This document shows, one piece after another, positions 1 to 8,519 of a DNA stretch of 37,193 nucleotides (positions are counted from its first letter, which is position 1; the number at the start of each line of letters is the position of its first letter). The notes beneath the pieces are model-generated. The model ran no database searches and was not told the DNA's origin. It saw only the letters and a program-made list of their open reading frames with translations. This DNA is from a bacterium (GTDB lineage Bacteria; Planctomycetota; Planctomycetia; Planctomycetales; Planctomycetaceae). The translations under genes and the position numbers were made by a program. The stretch covers positions 1 to 37,193 of the forward strand of contig WGMU01000178.1 in the NCBI GenBank assembly GCA_016124895.1. Reading direction: 5' to 3'.

Positions 1-139
1 CGACTTCCGGCACGTCGGCATAGTCGGCCACTCCGACAACTTCGATACCATGCGGCGACAGCAACAGAGCGATTTCCTCGATCTTCTTGTGATTCCGACT
101 GCCAACGACCAGTCGGCAGCGAGACTCCGCAGCACTCAT
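1..139 (-). CDS. rdgB: RdgB/HAM1-type non-canonical purine NTP pyrophosphatase, N-terminal part
   Basis: The gene starts at the ATG whose complement lies at 137-139 and runs off the left edge, so only about 46 residues are visible. After a short lead they read LVVGSRNHKKIEEI, then a segment ending VVGVADYADVPEV. This matches the start of the RdgB/HAM1 family, where the S/T-x-N-x-x-K strand-loop-helix forms the triphosphate-binding site. Family members hydrolyse dITP, XTP and ITP to the monophosphates and so keep deaminated purines out of DNA. The catalytic remainder is outside the window. The next gene is divergent, leaving about 200 bases for two promoters. The family call is fairly safe although the piece is short. 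Confidence 0.8.
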   Translation of the reverse strand, partial: MSAAESRCRLVVGSRNHKKIEEIALLLSPHGIEVVGVADYADVPEV

Positions 140-338
140 TGCGATCCCCGTTTCGATTCTCGCCAGGAATGATCAAACGCGACGCACGATAGCTGCTCGA
201 AATCGGCGATGCGCGGCCAGGCAACATTTGCAGCGAGACTTGCGCAGAGTTTCGGACCCGCCGCCGATGCCGAAACTCTGCGTGAGTTTCGCTACGCTTT
301 CTGGCTTCGGACCGAAAACCTCTTTCCGGAGATCCGCG

Positions 339-2564
339 ATGAGTCGCCTGCCTGTCTGCCTCGTTCTGTCGAGCCTGTTGATGAATGCCGCGACCGCCAG
401 TGCTGAGGCCTTGCAGGTCGAACTGCGATTTCAGACGGAACGGCCAATCGGCAGCGGGCAGTGGGAAACGCGGACTCGACAGGAGAAGTGGAAACCGGAA
501 GAAACGGCAATTGTCGTCTGCGACGTCTGGGATCTGCATCACTGTCTGAACGCAGTCCGGCGGCTGGAGCAGTTCGCGCCTCGGCTGAACGAGGTTCTGA
601 CGAAGGCGCGCGACCAGGGAGTGACGATCATCCATTCGCCCAGCGACTGCATGGACGCGTACGCTGACCATCCGGCGCGGCGGCGAGCGATGCAGGCTCC
701 GATGGCGGACTATCAGCCGTTCGACGTCAAAGCGTGGTGTTCGGCCATTCCCGCGGAAGAGCGGGCGAATTATCCGATCGATCAGTCCGACGGTGGCGAG
801 GACGACGATCTTCGCGAGCACGCGGAATGGGCGGCGAAGCTGACAGCAATGGGACGCCAGGCCGGAACGCCGTGGAGGTCGCAGAACAAACTGATTTCGA
901 TCGACGCCGAACGTGACTTCATCAGTGATCGTGGCGACGAAGTCTGGAACGTGCTGGAAGCTCGCAGCATCCGCAATGTCATCCTGACCGGCGTGCATCT
1001 CAACATGTGCGTGCTCGGTCGGCCGTTCGGTCTGCGGCAGATGGTCCGGAACGGGAAAAATGCCGTCCTGATGCGCGATATGACGGACACCATGTACAAC
1101 CCGAAGCGCTGGCCATTCGTGTCGCATCAGCAGGGAACTGAACTCGTCGTTACTCACGTCGAACGTTACGTCTGTCCGTCGATCACCAGCGACCAGATTC
1201 TCGGCGGCGAACCGTTCGAGCTGAAACCGGTCTCCAGCGGTGGCGGCGAGGCCGCGTCAGTCGAGGCGAAATCGCGACAGGATTTCGAGCAGCGCTGGGT
1301 GAGCGTTGACGTGCCCGGCGACTTGCGGAAGCCGTCAAACGGACCTCTGGCCAATTACGACGGACCGGCCTGGTACCGCTGCGTCGTGCGCATTCCGAAC
1401 GAGTGGGCAGTCGGCGGTGTGCGACTGACGCTGCCGCAGGCTGGCGCCGAAGCCTGGCTGAACGGCTATCCGCTCGACCGCGACAAAAATGTGACGGACA
1501 TCATGATTCCCAGCGACCGGATCGAAGCTGGCGATCACAACCTGCTGGTTGTTCGAGTCAGAGGTGCCGCGGAGCAGCTCGCCAGTCCGCCAGTCGTGAC
1601 GGCGGGTGAGCAATCGCTGGTGCTGGCCGGCCGCTGGCAGATGCGGATTGGAGGCAACCAGGAGCTGTCGAGTCTCCCGCTGCCGGCGAAATTCGGCGGC
1701 TCGGCGGACATCGTCTTCTCGCCGGACGAGCCGTTGTTTGTGGCTCGACCACTGACACGTCCGCACGAATTCACCCCTGGCATCGAAGGGCCGGCCTGCG
1801 ACGCAGCGGGCAATATCTTCGCAGTCAATTTTGAGCAGCAGGGGACGATCGGCCGGGTCAGTCCGAACGGCACTGGCGAGGTGTTCGTCGAGTTGCCGCA
1901 AGGCAGCGTTGGTAACGGCATCCGTTTTGACCGCGAGGGCAACTTCTACGTGGCGGATTATGTGCAGCACAACGTGCTGAAGGTCGATGTCAGAACGCGG
2001 AAGGTCACGGTACTCGCTCACCATGCCGGGATGCACCAGCCGAATGATCTGGCGATCGACGCTGACGGCACGCTCTACGCCAGCGATCCGGACTGGTCGA
2101 AAGGCGGCGGGCAGTTGTGGCGGATTGATCGCGACGGAACGGTGACGAAACTCGCTGGCGATCTCGGCACGACGAACGGTATCGAAGTCAGCCCGGACGG
2201 CCGCACGCTGTATGTCAATGAAAGTCAGCAGCTCAACGTCTGGGCGTTTACGATTAATGCCGACCGGACGCTGTCGAACAGGCGGCTGTTGAAGAAGTTC
2301 GACGATTTCGGTTTCGACGGGATGCGCTGCGACGTCGCCGGTAACCTTTACATCACGCGTTACGGCAAAGGGACGGTCGTCAAGCTCTCGCCAGCGGGCG
2401 AAGTTCTGCGCGAGATCGTTCTGCCGGGCAGACGTCCCAGCAATCTCTGCTTCGGTGGCCCGGACGGGCGCACGGTGTACGTGACCGAAGTCGAATTCGC
2501 GCGTCTGGTTTCGTTCCGTGTCGACGAACCCGGACTTGCCTGGCAGCGGCCGCAGCCGCGGTGA
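339..2564 (+). CDS. Secreted fusion: isochorismatase-like hydrolase, jelly-roll domain and SMP-30/gluconolactonase propeller
   Basis: The open frame extends upstream to 228, but the ATG at 339 follows a GGAG and opens a signal peptide (MSRLPVCLVLSSLLMNAATASA), giving 741 residues. Residues about 50-275 look like a cysteine hydrolase of the isochorismatase family: an early aspartate in VVCDVWD and the candidate nucleophile Cys224 in LNMCVLG. Residues about 320-440 resemble a galactose-binding-type beta-sandwich (WYRCVVRIP, AEAWLNGYPL). Residues about 476-735 are an SMP-30/gluconolactonase propeller with repeated G-N-x-Y/F-V-A-D style blades such as REGNFYVADY and GTLYASD. Export to the periplasm is inferred from the signal peptide. 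The substrate is unknown; hydrolysis of an amide followed by lactone hydrolysis is possible but unproven. Each domain is individually recognisable. Confidence 0.85.
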   Translation: MSRLPVCLVLSSLLMNAATASAEALQVELRFQTERPIGSGQWETRTRQEKWKPEETAIVVCDVWDLHHCLNAVRRLEQFAPRLNEVLTKARDQGVTIIHSPSDCMDAYADHPARRRAMQAPMADYQPFDVKAWCSAIPAEERANYPIDQSDGGEDDDLREHAEWAAKLTAMGRQAGTPWRSQNKLISIDAERDFISDRGDEVWNVLEARSIRNVILTGVHLNMCVLGRPFGLRQMVRNGKNAVLMRDMTDTMYNPKRWPFVSHQQGTELVVTHVERYVCPSITSDQILGGEPFELKPVSSGGGEAASVEAKSRQDFEQRWVSVDVPGDLRKPSNGPLANYDGPAWYRCVVRIPNEWAVGGVRLTLPQAGAEAWLNGYPLDRDKNVTDIMIPSDRIEAGDHNLLVVRVRGAAEQLASPPVVTAGEQSLVLAGRWQMRIGGNQELSSLPLPAKFGGSADIVFSPDEPLFVARPLTRPHEFTPGIEGPACDAAGNIFAVNFEQQGTIGRVSPNGTGEVFVELPQGSVGNGIRFDREGNFYVADYVQHNVLKVDVRTRKVTVLAHHAGMHQPNDLAIDADGTLYASDPDWSKGGGQLWRIDRDGTVTKLAGDLGTTNGIEVSPDGRTLYVNESQQLNVWAFTINADRTLSNRRLLKKFDDFGFDGMRCDVAGNLYITRYGKGTVVKLSPAGEVLREIVLPGRRPSNLCFGGPDGRTVYVTEVEFARLVSFRVDEPGLAWQRPQPR

Positions 2565-2811
2565 GCGGTCGTGTAATTTTCGATCGACTCAACCGGAAGC
2601 CGGGGCCGGGATCGAGTCCCGATTGAGATCGCCGACACGTCTTCAACGCCGGTGTATCAACGTCGAAACACGCGTATTGCCGGGGCGACTGGTTGAGCTA
2701 TCCTTCGCGAGGATTGTGGGCAGCTCGGAAAATAAGCCGCTCAGCACCAACTGGTCGCGGCCGCGTGGCTCGACAATCTTCCGTGACAACCGACGAGCTG
2801 ACGACGCTCTG

Positions 2812-4737
2812 ATGACTCTTCAATTTGCCGAGTGTGCTGCCCGGATTCGGTCGTTGCGAACCGCGCTCGGCGAACTGGAAGCTGCGTCGCTCAGCCTGCA
2901 ATTGGAGCCGCTGGCTCGGCGGGAATGGTTCCGGCTGCTGGAAGAGAAACTGCTGCCACAGGTTGGAGCAGACGCGTTTCTGGTTGCGGCCGTCGTCGGT
3001 GGAACGAATATCGGCAAGAGCGTCATCTTTAACCATATCGCCGGAACGCGGGCCAGCGCGACGAGTCCCCTGGCGTCCGGGACGAAGCATCCCGTCGTGC
3101 TGGTTCCTCCAGGCTTTGAAGCTTCGCACGATCTGGCGACCGTGTTTGCCGGCTTCAAACTGGTTGAATGGACGGACGCCAATCGTTCGCTCGACGAGTC
3201 CTCCGAGCATCTGCTGTTCAGGAAGCTGGGCGAGTCGCTGCCGCCGAACCTGCTGGTACTCGACACGCCGGACATCGACAGCGATGCGCGTATCAACTGG
3301 GAACGCGCCGACATGGTCCGTCGTGCGTCCGATGTTCTGATCGCGGTACTGACTCAGCAGAAATACAACGACGCCGCTGTGAAGGAGTTTTTCCGACGAG
3401 CCGCTGCCGAGGACAAAGTGGTGCTCGCTGTTTTCAATCAAGTGCATCTGCCGGATGACGAGGACTACTGGCCGCTATGGATGGAGACATTCTGCAACGA
3501 GACCGGCGTTCGACCGCACGTCCTGTATCTCGCCCCCCATGATCGCAAGGCGGCCGAGGAGAACCGGCTCGAACTGGTTGAACGGACCTGGTCGCCCGGA
3601 GGAACCGGAGCGAAGTCGCAAGCCGCCTCACCAGTCGCCAGTGGTGCGACGTCAGTTGCTGTGAAGCAGAACGCCGGGCGGATGCTCGGTGAGGATTTGT
3701 CATCACTTCGGTTCGGCGAGATCAAACTCAGAACGCTGGGACGTTCGATTCGACTGCTGTGCGAAGACGACGGCGTGCCAGCCTGGCTGAACGAGATTCG
3801 GACTCGCAGTAGCGAATTCCGCAAGGCGGCCGAGTTGCTCGCAACGCACAAACTGGCGGAAATCGAAGGCTGGCCAACGATCCCGAACAGCGTCATTGTC
3901 GGCAGTATCCGCGAGTGGTGGCAGCAGCAGCGTGAGGGTTGGTCCGCGACGGTCCACAGCTTTTACAACCGAATCGGTGACGGACTGAAGTCGGCGTACC
4001 GCTTTATGCAGGAGCAGATTGGTTCGACGCAGCGTCCTCCGCTGGACATCTATCGCGAGAAGGAATGGCAGTCCGTGCTGGACGTCGTTGACGACGTTTA
4101 CAGTCGGCTGAACTGGTTTCGGGAACTCGGCAACCCGCTGCTGCAGCCACGGCTGGAAGCACTGCTGGGCGCGACGTCGCGGGAATCGCTGCTCAAGGTG
4201 CTGCGTGATGCGCACAACGCGGTGGATGTCGAGTCCGCAATTCGCGAACTGGTGAGCGCCGAGCTGGAATCGTTCCGCAGAGAAAGTCCCGAGTGGTTCC
4301 GTTCGCTGCGACATCTTGATGCGGCCGCGGCGGCGGCGCGGCCGGCAACATCGATCGTTCTGTTCGTTACTGGGTTCGGGCCGTTTGGACACGCGCTTGG
4401 ACAGGTTGCGACAGAAACAGCCATTACGTCCGTTGTTTCGGTGGCGGGCGATGTCGCCGCCGGCGGAGTGACGGCCGCCGTCGGAGAAACCTGGATCAGC
4501 AGCACAGCGTCGTCAGGCATCGCCTGGCTCGAAGCCCACTTCCGGCGGATCCACGAACGCTTTGCTGCGCAGCGGGGTGAGTGGCTCGCCGGCCTGCTCG
4601 AAACACATCTGCTCGGTTCGCTGCCGCGCGATCTTGGCGAAGCTGCCATGATTCCCGACTCGGATGCGTTTCGCTCAGTTGAGCAGATCATCTCGGAATT
4701 GAGCCAACTGGATCCGGAAGAGTCGCCAGCGAATTGA
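2812..4737 (+). CDS. Large P-loop GTPase, dynamin-like (first of a tandem pair)
   Basis: The frame is open from 2518, but the upstream part has no protein-like character, and the ATG at 2812 gives a sensible 641-residue product. The Shine-Dalgarno is weak, so the start is uncertain. A Walker A/G1 motif GGTNIGKS lies at about residues 63-70, a G3-like LVLDTPDID near 145, and a G4-like segment around FNQVHLP. The long C-terminal half is mostly helical. At about residues 513-563 it has a Gly/Ala/Val-rich hydrophobic stretch (SIVLFVTGFGPFGHALG and following) that could insert into membrane. This layout resembles bacterial dynamin-like proteins, though I cannot confirm the subfamily. It is followed 11 bases later by a second, different GTPase, and the two probably act together. 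The cellular role is unknown. Confidence 0.75.
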   Translation: MTLQFAECAARIRSLRTALGELEAASLSLQLEPLARREWFRLLEEKLLPQVGADAFLVAAVVGGTNIGKSVIFNHIAGTRASATSPLASGTKHPVVLVPPGFEASHDLATVFAGFKLVEWTDANRSLDESSEHLLFRKLGESLPPNLLVLDTPDIDSDARINWERADMVRRASDVLIAVLTQQKYNDAAVKEFFRRAAAEDKVVLAVFNQVHLPDDEDYWPLWMETFCNETGVRPHVLYLAPHDRKAAEENRLELVERTWSPGGTGAKSQAASPVASGATSVAVKQNAGRMLGEDLSSLRFGEIKLRTLGRSIRLLCEDDGVPAWLNEIRTRSSEFRKAAELLATHKLAEIEGWPTIPNSVIVGSIREWWQQQREGWSATVHSFYNRIGDGLKSAYRFMQEQIGSTQRPPLDIYREKEWQSVLDVVDDVYSRLNWFRELGNPLLQPRLEALLGATSRESLLKVLRDAHNAVDVESAIRELVSAELESFRRESPEWFRSLRHLDAAAAAARPATSIVLFVTGFGPFGHALGQVATETAITSVVSVAGDVAAGGVTAAVGETWISSTASSGIAWLEAHFRRIHERFAAQRGEWLAGLLETHLLGSLPRDLGEAAMIPDSDAFRSVEQIISELSQLDPEESPAN

Positions 4738-4748
4738 GGATCGTCGTG

Positions 4749-6563
4749 ATGAATGATTCAGAAATTGCTCAGTTGGAGCTGTTCGCTCAGGTCGACGAAC
4801 TGCTGCGTCGTCTGTGTGCGTGGTCGAGTGGCGAGTCGTCCTGGCAGCCGATGAACGAATCGCGGGCGATTGTGCGACGTCTGCTCGGTCGGCTCGACAC
4901 GCTGCGGGTCCGGCTGGAAGCGCCGCTGGTCGTCGCGACGTTTGGCGGGACCGGGACGGGCAAAAGTTCGCTGGTCAATGCGCTCGTTGGCCGAGAATGT
5001 ACGGCATCGGGGCGGCAGCGACCGACGACGACACGGCCGATTCTGATTGCCCATCCGGAAGCTGAACTCGACATTCTGGATCTGCCACTGAGTGACTTCG
5101 ATGTGCAGCGGGTTGAAGCGACTGTGCTGCGCGACATCGTGATTCTGGATTGCCCGGACCCGGACACCAGCGAAGGCGAAGCGCCGGGGAGCAATCTCGA
5201 AACACTGCGGCGAATGCTGCCCCACTGCGATGTGCTACTGTACGCGTCGACGCAGCAGAAGTACCGCTCGGCACGGGTGATCGACGAACTGGATGTCACC
5301 GCAGCAGGTTGCCGGCTGATCTTTGTGCAGACGCACGCTGATCATGACTCGGATATCCGTCAGGACTGGCGTCAGCTTCTGGCGGATCGCTACGACGTGC
5401 CGGACCTCTTCTTCGTAGACTCAGTCCGGGCGTTCAACGAGCAGCAGTCGGGGCAGTATCCGAGCGGCGACTTTGGGCGGCTGCTCGACCTGCTGACGAC
5501 TCGGCTGGCGGCGGTGGATCGCGTCCGGATCCGTCGCGCCAATCTGCTCGATCTGACGATGGCCACGCTGGGCCGCTGTCGCGAACTGGTCAGTGAGTTC
5601 GAGCCGGCAATCGTTCGCGTCGAAGAAACGCTGAAAGAACAGCGGGCGCGGTTGACCCTGGAAATGAGCCAGACGCTGCGAACACAGCTCGAATCGAGCC
5701 GGCACCTCTGGGAACAGCGGATTCTGGGTAGCGTGACGTCGCTGTGGGGAGTCAGTCCGTTCTCGTCGCTGTTGCGGCTGTACAACGGTCTGGGGACGGT
5801 CATCGCGTCGGCCAGTCTGCTGCGGGCGCGAACCAGCGCGCAACTGGTTCTTGTCGGAGCCATGCAGGGAGGCCGCTGGCTGGCAGCGCGCCGGAAAGCG
5901 ACCGAGGCCGAAGACAGTTTCGAGCAGGCCGCGGCGCTATCGCTCGACGACGCTCTGCTACGCGAATCGCAGTTGATCATCCGCGGGCATCTGCATGACG
6001 CGCAGTTGAGTTCGTCGCTCGTCGAGTCCGGTCAATCGGAACTCTGGCGCGAGGCGGCGCGAGTTGAAGCCGGGTTCCTGGATGCGGCGCGGCGGCGGAT
6101 CGACGACGTCATTGAACGGCTGGCTCAGCGGAACTCAGGATTGTTCAGCCGATTGTGGTACGAGTCACTGCTGCTGGCGCTTGTTGGCTATGTGCTGTTC
6201 CGAGCCGGGAGAAACTTTTTCTGGGATACGTGGCACAATTCGGATACCGCGTTTCTGCCGATTGACTTTTATTTCTCCGCCGGTGTCTTTTTCGTTCTGT
6301 GGTGCGTGATCCTGCTGATGGCGTTCTGTCGCCGTCTGCGTCGAGGACTGAATACTGAGATCGCAAAGCTCGCCGACGAACTGGCCGGACAAAAGCTGGG
6401 CAGCGGCCTGTTCCCCGCGCTGGAACAGCAGCTCGACGCAACTCGGAACGACCTGAGGCAACTCGACCAGCTCTTCGAGACCTGTGACACCCTGCGTGGC
6501 GACATCGTCACGGCCAACGGCCTCGGATCACCGCGCGATCTGAACGCGGTCAGTGTGGGGTAG
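4749..6563 (+). CDS. Membrane-anchored P-loop GTPase (second of the tandem pair)
   Basis: A TTG start at 4734 overlapping the previous stop is possible. The ATG at 4749 has a GAGG nine bases upstream and is preferred, giving 604 residues. The G1 motif GGTGTGKSS is at about residues 66-74, G3-like VILDCPDPD follows near 130, and LIFVQTHAD occupies the G4 position. A long helical region around residues 285-330 (EETLKEQRARLTLEMSQ) looks like a stalk. Two transmembrane segments lie near residues 467-490 (SLLLALVGYVLFRAG) and 506-527 (AGVFFVLWCVILLMAF). The soluble GTPase head, helical stalk and paired membrane helices fit a dynamin-like membrane-remodelling enzyme. It is encoded directly after the 641-aa GTPase, with too little space for a separate promoter. 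Function is inferred from architecture only. Confidence 0.75.
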   Translation: MNDSEIAQLELFAQVDELLRRLCAWSSGESSWQPMNESRAIVRRLLGRLDTLRVRLEAPLVVATFGGTGTGKSSLVNALVGRECTASGRQRPTTTRPILIAHPEAELDILDLPLSDFDVQRVEATVLRDIVILDCPDPDTSEGEAPGSNLETLRRMLPHCDVLLYASTQQKYRSARVIDELDVTAAGCRLIFVQTHADHDSDIRQDWRQLLADRYDVPDLFFVDSVRAFNEQQSGQYPSGDFGRLLDLLTTRLAAVDRVRIRRANLLDLTMATLGRCRELVSEFEPAIVRVEETLKEQRARLTLEMSQTLRTQLESSRHLWEQRILGSVTSLWGVSPFSSLLRLYNGLGTVIASASLLRARTSAQLVLVGAMQGGRWLAARRKATEAEDSFEQAAALSLDDALLRESQLIIRGHLHDAQLSSSLVESGQSELWREAARVEAGFLDAARRRIDDVIERLAQRNSGLFSRLWYESLLLALVGYVLFRAGRNFFWDTWHNSDTAFLPIDFYFSAGVFFVLWCVILLMAFCRRLRRGLNTEIAKLADELAGQKLGSGLFPALEQQLDATRNDLRQLDQLFETCDTLRGDIVTANGLGSPRDLNAVSVG

Positions 6564-6660
6564 GCAGTAACGGCAGTGTCTCGATCCGTGACGCAGTGAG
6601 GTGAGTCTGTCAGGATGCCCGACTTCGCTTCTCATTGTTGCCTTAACCGGATGTCCCGCC

Positions 6661-7713
6661 ATGCTGGCTGTGCTGCAGAAACGCTGGTTCCTGATTTCTC
6701 TGCTGACGCTGATTCCCTGCGGTCTGATGACGGGATACTTCGGCGATGTGCAGACGGTTGAGAGGTGCCGGGATCTCGTTCCGACGAGAAAACTGACGGC
6801 GTTTATTCTCGTGCTGATGGCATTCAGCCTGAACAGCGGCCACTTGAAGGCGTCGCTCAAAAAGCCCGGCCCCGTCTGCTGGGCGAGCCTGTGCAATTAC
6901 GCGTTGATTCCGTTACTTGGCTGGGCGGCGATGAGCCTGCAGCTCACGCCGGACTTCCGGATCGGGCTGATGATCGCCGCCAGCACTCCCTGCACGCTGG
7001 CTGCTGCGTCGGTCTGGACGCGCAAGGCCGGCGGAAACGACGCGGTGTCGCTGCTGACGACGCTCGTCACGAACACGCTGTGTTTTGTCATCACTCCGTT
7101 CTGGCTGGTGACGGCGACGGGCCAGTCGGTCGAGCTGAATATGGCCGACCTGACACAGCGACTGCTGTGGGTTGTCCTGCTGCCGACGCTGATTGGCCAG
7201 AGTCTGAGAATCTTCCGCCCGGCAGCCGACTTTGCGACAAAGCACAAAACCCCCATTGGTGTGGTTGCTCAGTCGTGCGTGCTGATCCTCGTCCTGATGG
7301 CCGCTCTGGGTGGGGGCATTAAGCTGCGCGAATCGAGTCTCGGGCAGCAGGTCGCCGGGCTGGCCGTCGTCTGGACAAGCTGCGTTGCGATTCACCTGAC
7401 GGCATTTACGGTCGCGTGGCGAGGTGGCGGGATATTGCGTCTTGAGCGGAGGGATCGCATCGCCGCATCGTTCGCCGGCAGCCAGAAGACGCTGCCGATC
7501 GGTGTCTATCTGGCGACGGATCCGTCGGCGTTTGGTGGAGCCGAGGTCATCGATGGCCTGCCGATTCCGTTTGCCGTGTTTCCAATGCTGATGTTCCACG
7601 CGAGTCAGCTTTTTATCGACACCCTGATCGCCGACCGTCTGAAGGCTGCAGAGAACCAGCTCGAAGGAGTCGATTCGAGCTGCGGTACCGCCCTCAGTGA
7701 CGACTCGAAATGA
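6661..7713 (+). CDS. Bile acid:sodium symporter (SBF)-like membrane transporter
   Basis: The product from ATG 6661 is 350 residues; a GTG at 6601 in the same frame is the alternative start. About nine to ten hydrophobic helices are evident, beginning with WFLISLLTLIPCGLMTGYF. Helix-breaking segments such as AASTPCTLAAASVWTRKAGG and FAGSQKTLPIGVYLATDP are typical of the SBF/bile acid:sodium symporter-like fold. In that fold, discontinuous helices bind sodium and an organic anion or other solute. The substrate cannot be read from sequence. The gene stands alone, 97 bases after the GTPase pair, and converges on the STAS gene with a shared terminator between them. Confidence 0.8.
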   Translation: MLAVLQKRWFLISLLTLIPCGLMTGYFGDVQTVERCRDLVPTRKLTAFILVLMAFSLNSGHLKASLKKPGPVCWASLCNYALIPLLGWAAMSLQLTPDFRIGLMIAASTPCTLAAASVWTRKAGGNDAVSLLTTLVTNTLCFVITPFWLVTATGQSVELNMADLTQRLLWVVLLPTLIGQSLRIFRPAADFATKHKTPIGVVAQSCVLILVLMAALGGGIKLRESSLGQQVAGLAVVWTSCVAIHLTAFTVAWRGGGILRLERRDRIAASFAGSQKTLPIGVYLATDPSAFGGAEVIDGLPIPFAVFPMLMFHASQLFIDTLIADRLKAAENQLEGVDSSCGTALSDDSK

Positions 7714-7802
7714 TCCCGCATCGGGAGAAGAGCGGGGTGGAGATTCCGATCTCAACAACGCTGCTGCGCGAATCTCTCGTCTCTGCGTGTTGAATGAAAA
7801 AT

Positions 7803-7840
7803 GCCCTCGCTGTTCTGAAGCAAACAGCAAGGGCGATCTT
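7803..7840. terminator. Bidirectional intrinsic terminator between convergent genes
   Basis: GCCCTCGCTGTT at 7803-7814 pairs with AACAGCAAGGGC at 7823-7834 with one mismatch across an eight-base loop. On the minus strand the stem is followed by ATTTTTC, a good U-tract for the STAS gene. On the plus strand it is followed by a weaker gatctttg for the SBF transporter gene. Confidence 0.7.
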
Positions 7841-7884
7841 TGATGTCGTGGGGAACCAGGCAGCCTGACAGATCGAGTTCCATC

Positions 7885-8256
7885 TCAATTGGAACCGTTG
7901 ACTGCGGCGATGGCCTCGTCACGAGACTGAAAGTACGGCCACAGTTTTGTGAGATTCATGGTCGAAATCACGCCACGCATGTTCTCGGACGAGTTGCAGA
8001 ATGCGGCGGTGCCTTTTTGATTGGCAATGCTGCGTGCCAGCTTGATGAGCGAGCTGATCATGATTGAACCGACGACCTCAACCTCGCCGAAATCGACGAC
8101 CATCCGGTTAATCTTCAGTCGGTTGATCGAATCAACCAGGGAGTTCGTGTCTGTGTGAATGTCCTGATACCGAAACCCACTGGCATCGCCTCTAGGAGCC
8201 ACGATGACCACATTCTGAATGATCTCAACAGAAAAAACCCGGGTCTGCGTTGTCAT
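7885..8256 (-). CDS. STAS-domain protein (anti-anti-sigma factor-like)
   Basis: This 123-residue protein is a single STAS domain covering nearly its whole length. The core beta-strand and helix segment MVVDFGEVEVVGSIMISSLIKLAR holds the position where anti-anti-sigma factors carry the serine phosphorylated by their partner kinase; here the candidate is the serine in VGSIM. The family binds anti-sigma kinases of the RsbW/SpoIIAB type or acts within stressosome-like switches. No kinase or phosphatase gene is adjacent, so the partner must be elsewhere. It is monocistronic by its surroundings, with 263 bases upstream before the next gene. Confidence 0.8.
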   Translation of the reverse strand: MTTQTRVFSVEIIQNVVIVAPRGDASGFRYQDIHTDTNSLVDSINRLKINRMVVDFGEVEVVGSIMISSLIKLARSIANQKGTAAFCNSSENMRGVISTMNLTKLWPYFQSRDEAIAAVNGSN

Positions 8257-8519
8257 GATTTGCCCATCTGATTTCGCAGGTCATTCGGCAGGGTCAGACT
8301 GCCGGGGAAGGCATCTTAGTCCAGACTTGTTTGAAAGATGCCTTACCGCTTGCGGAACTATCGGAAGAGAGGAAACGCCTCCAGACACGTAGTACCCTTT
8401 TGCGGTCGGTTTCCTTCTCGGAATTCGTCCCAAGCCGTCAGATTATTCCGGATTTACCCCAGAAGTGCGACGCCATTTGTCTGATGTTCGCAGAAATTGC
8501 ACACATTTGATTCTCTGAG

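Noticed and set aside
2518-2811. 98-residue N-terminal extension of the first GTPase
   Set aside because: The extension is Arg/Ser-rich without structure and begins inside the previous gene. The ATG at 2812 starts a coherent helical segment.
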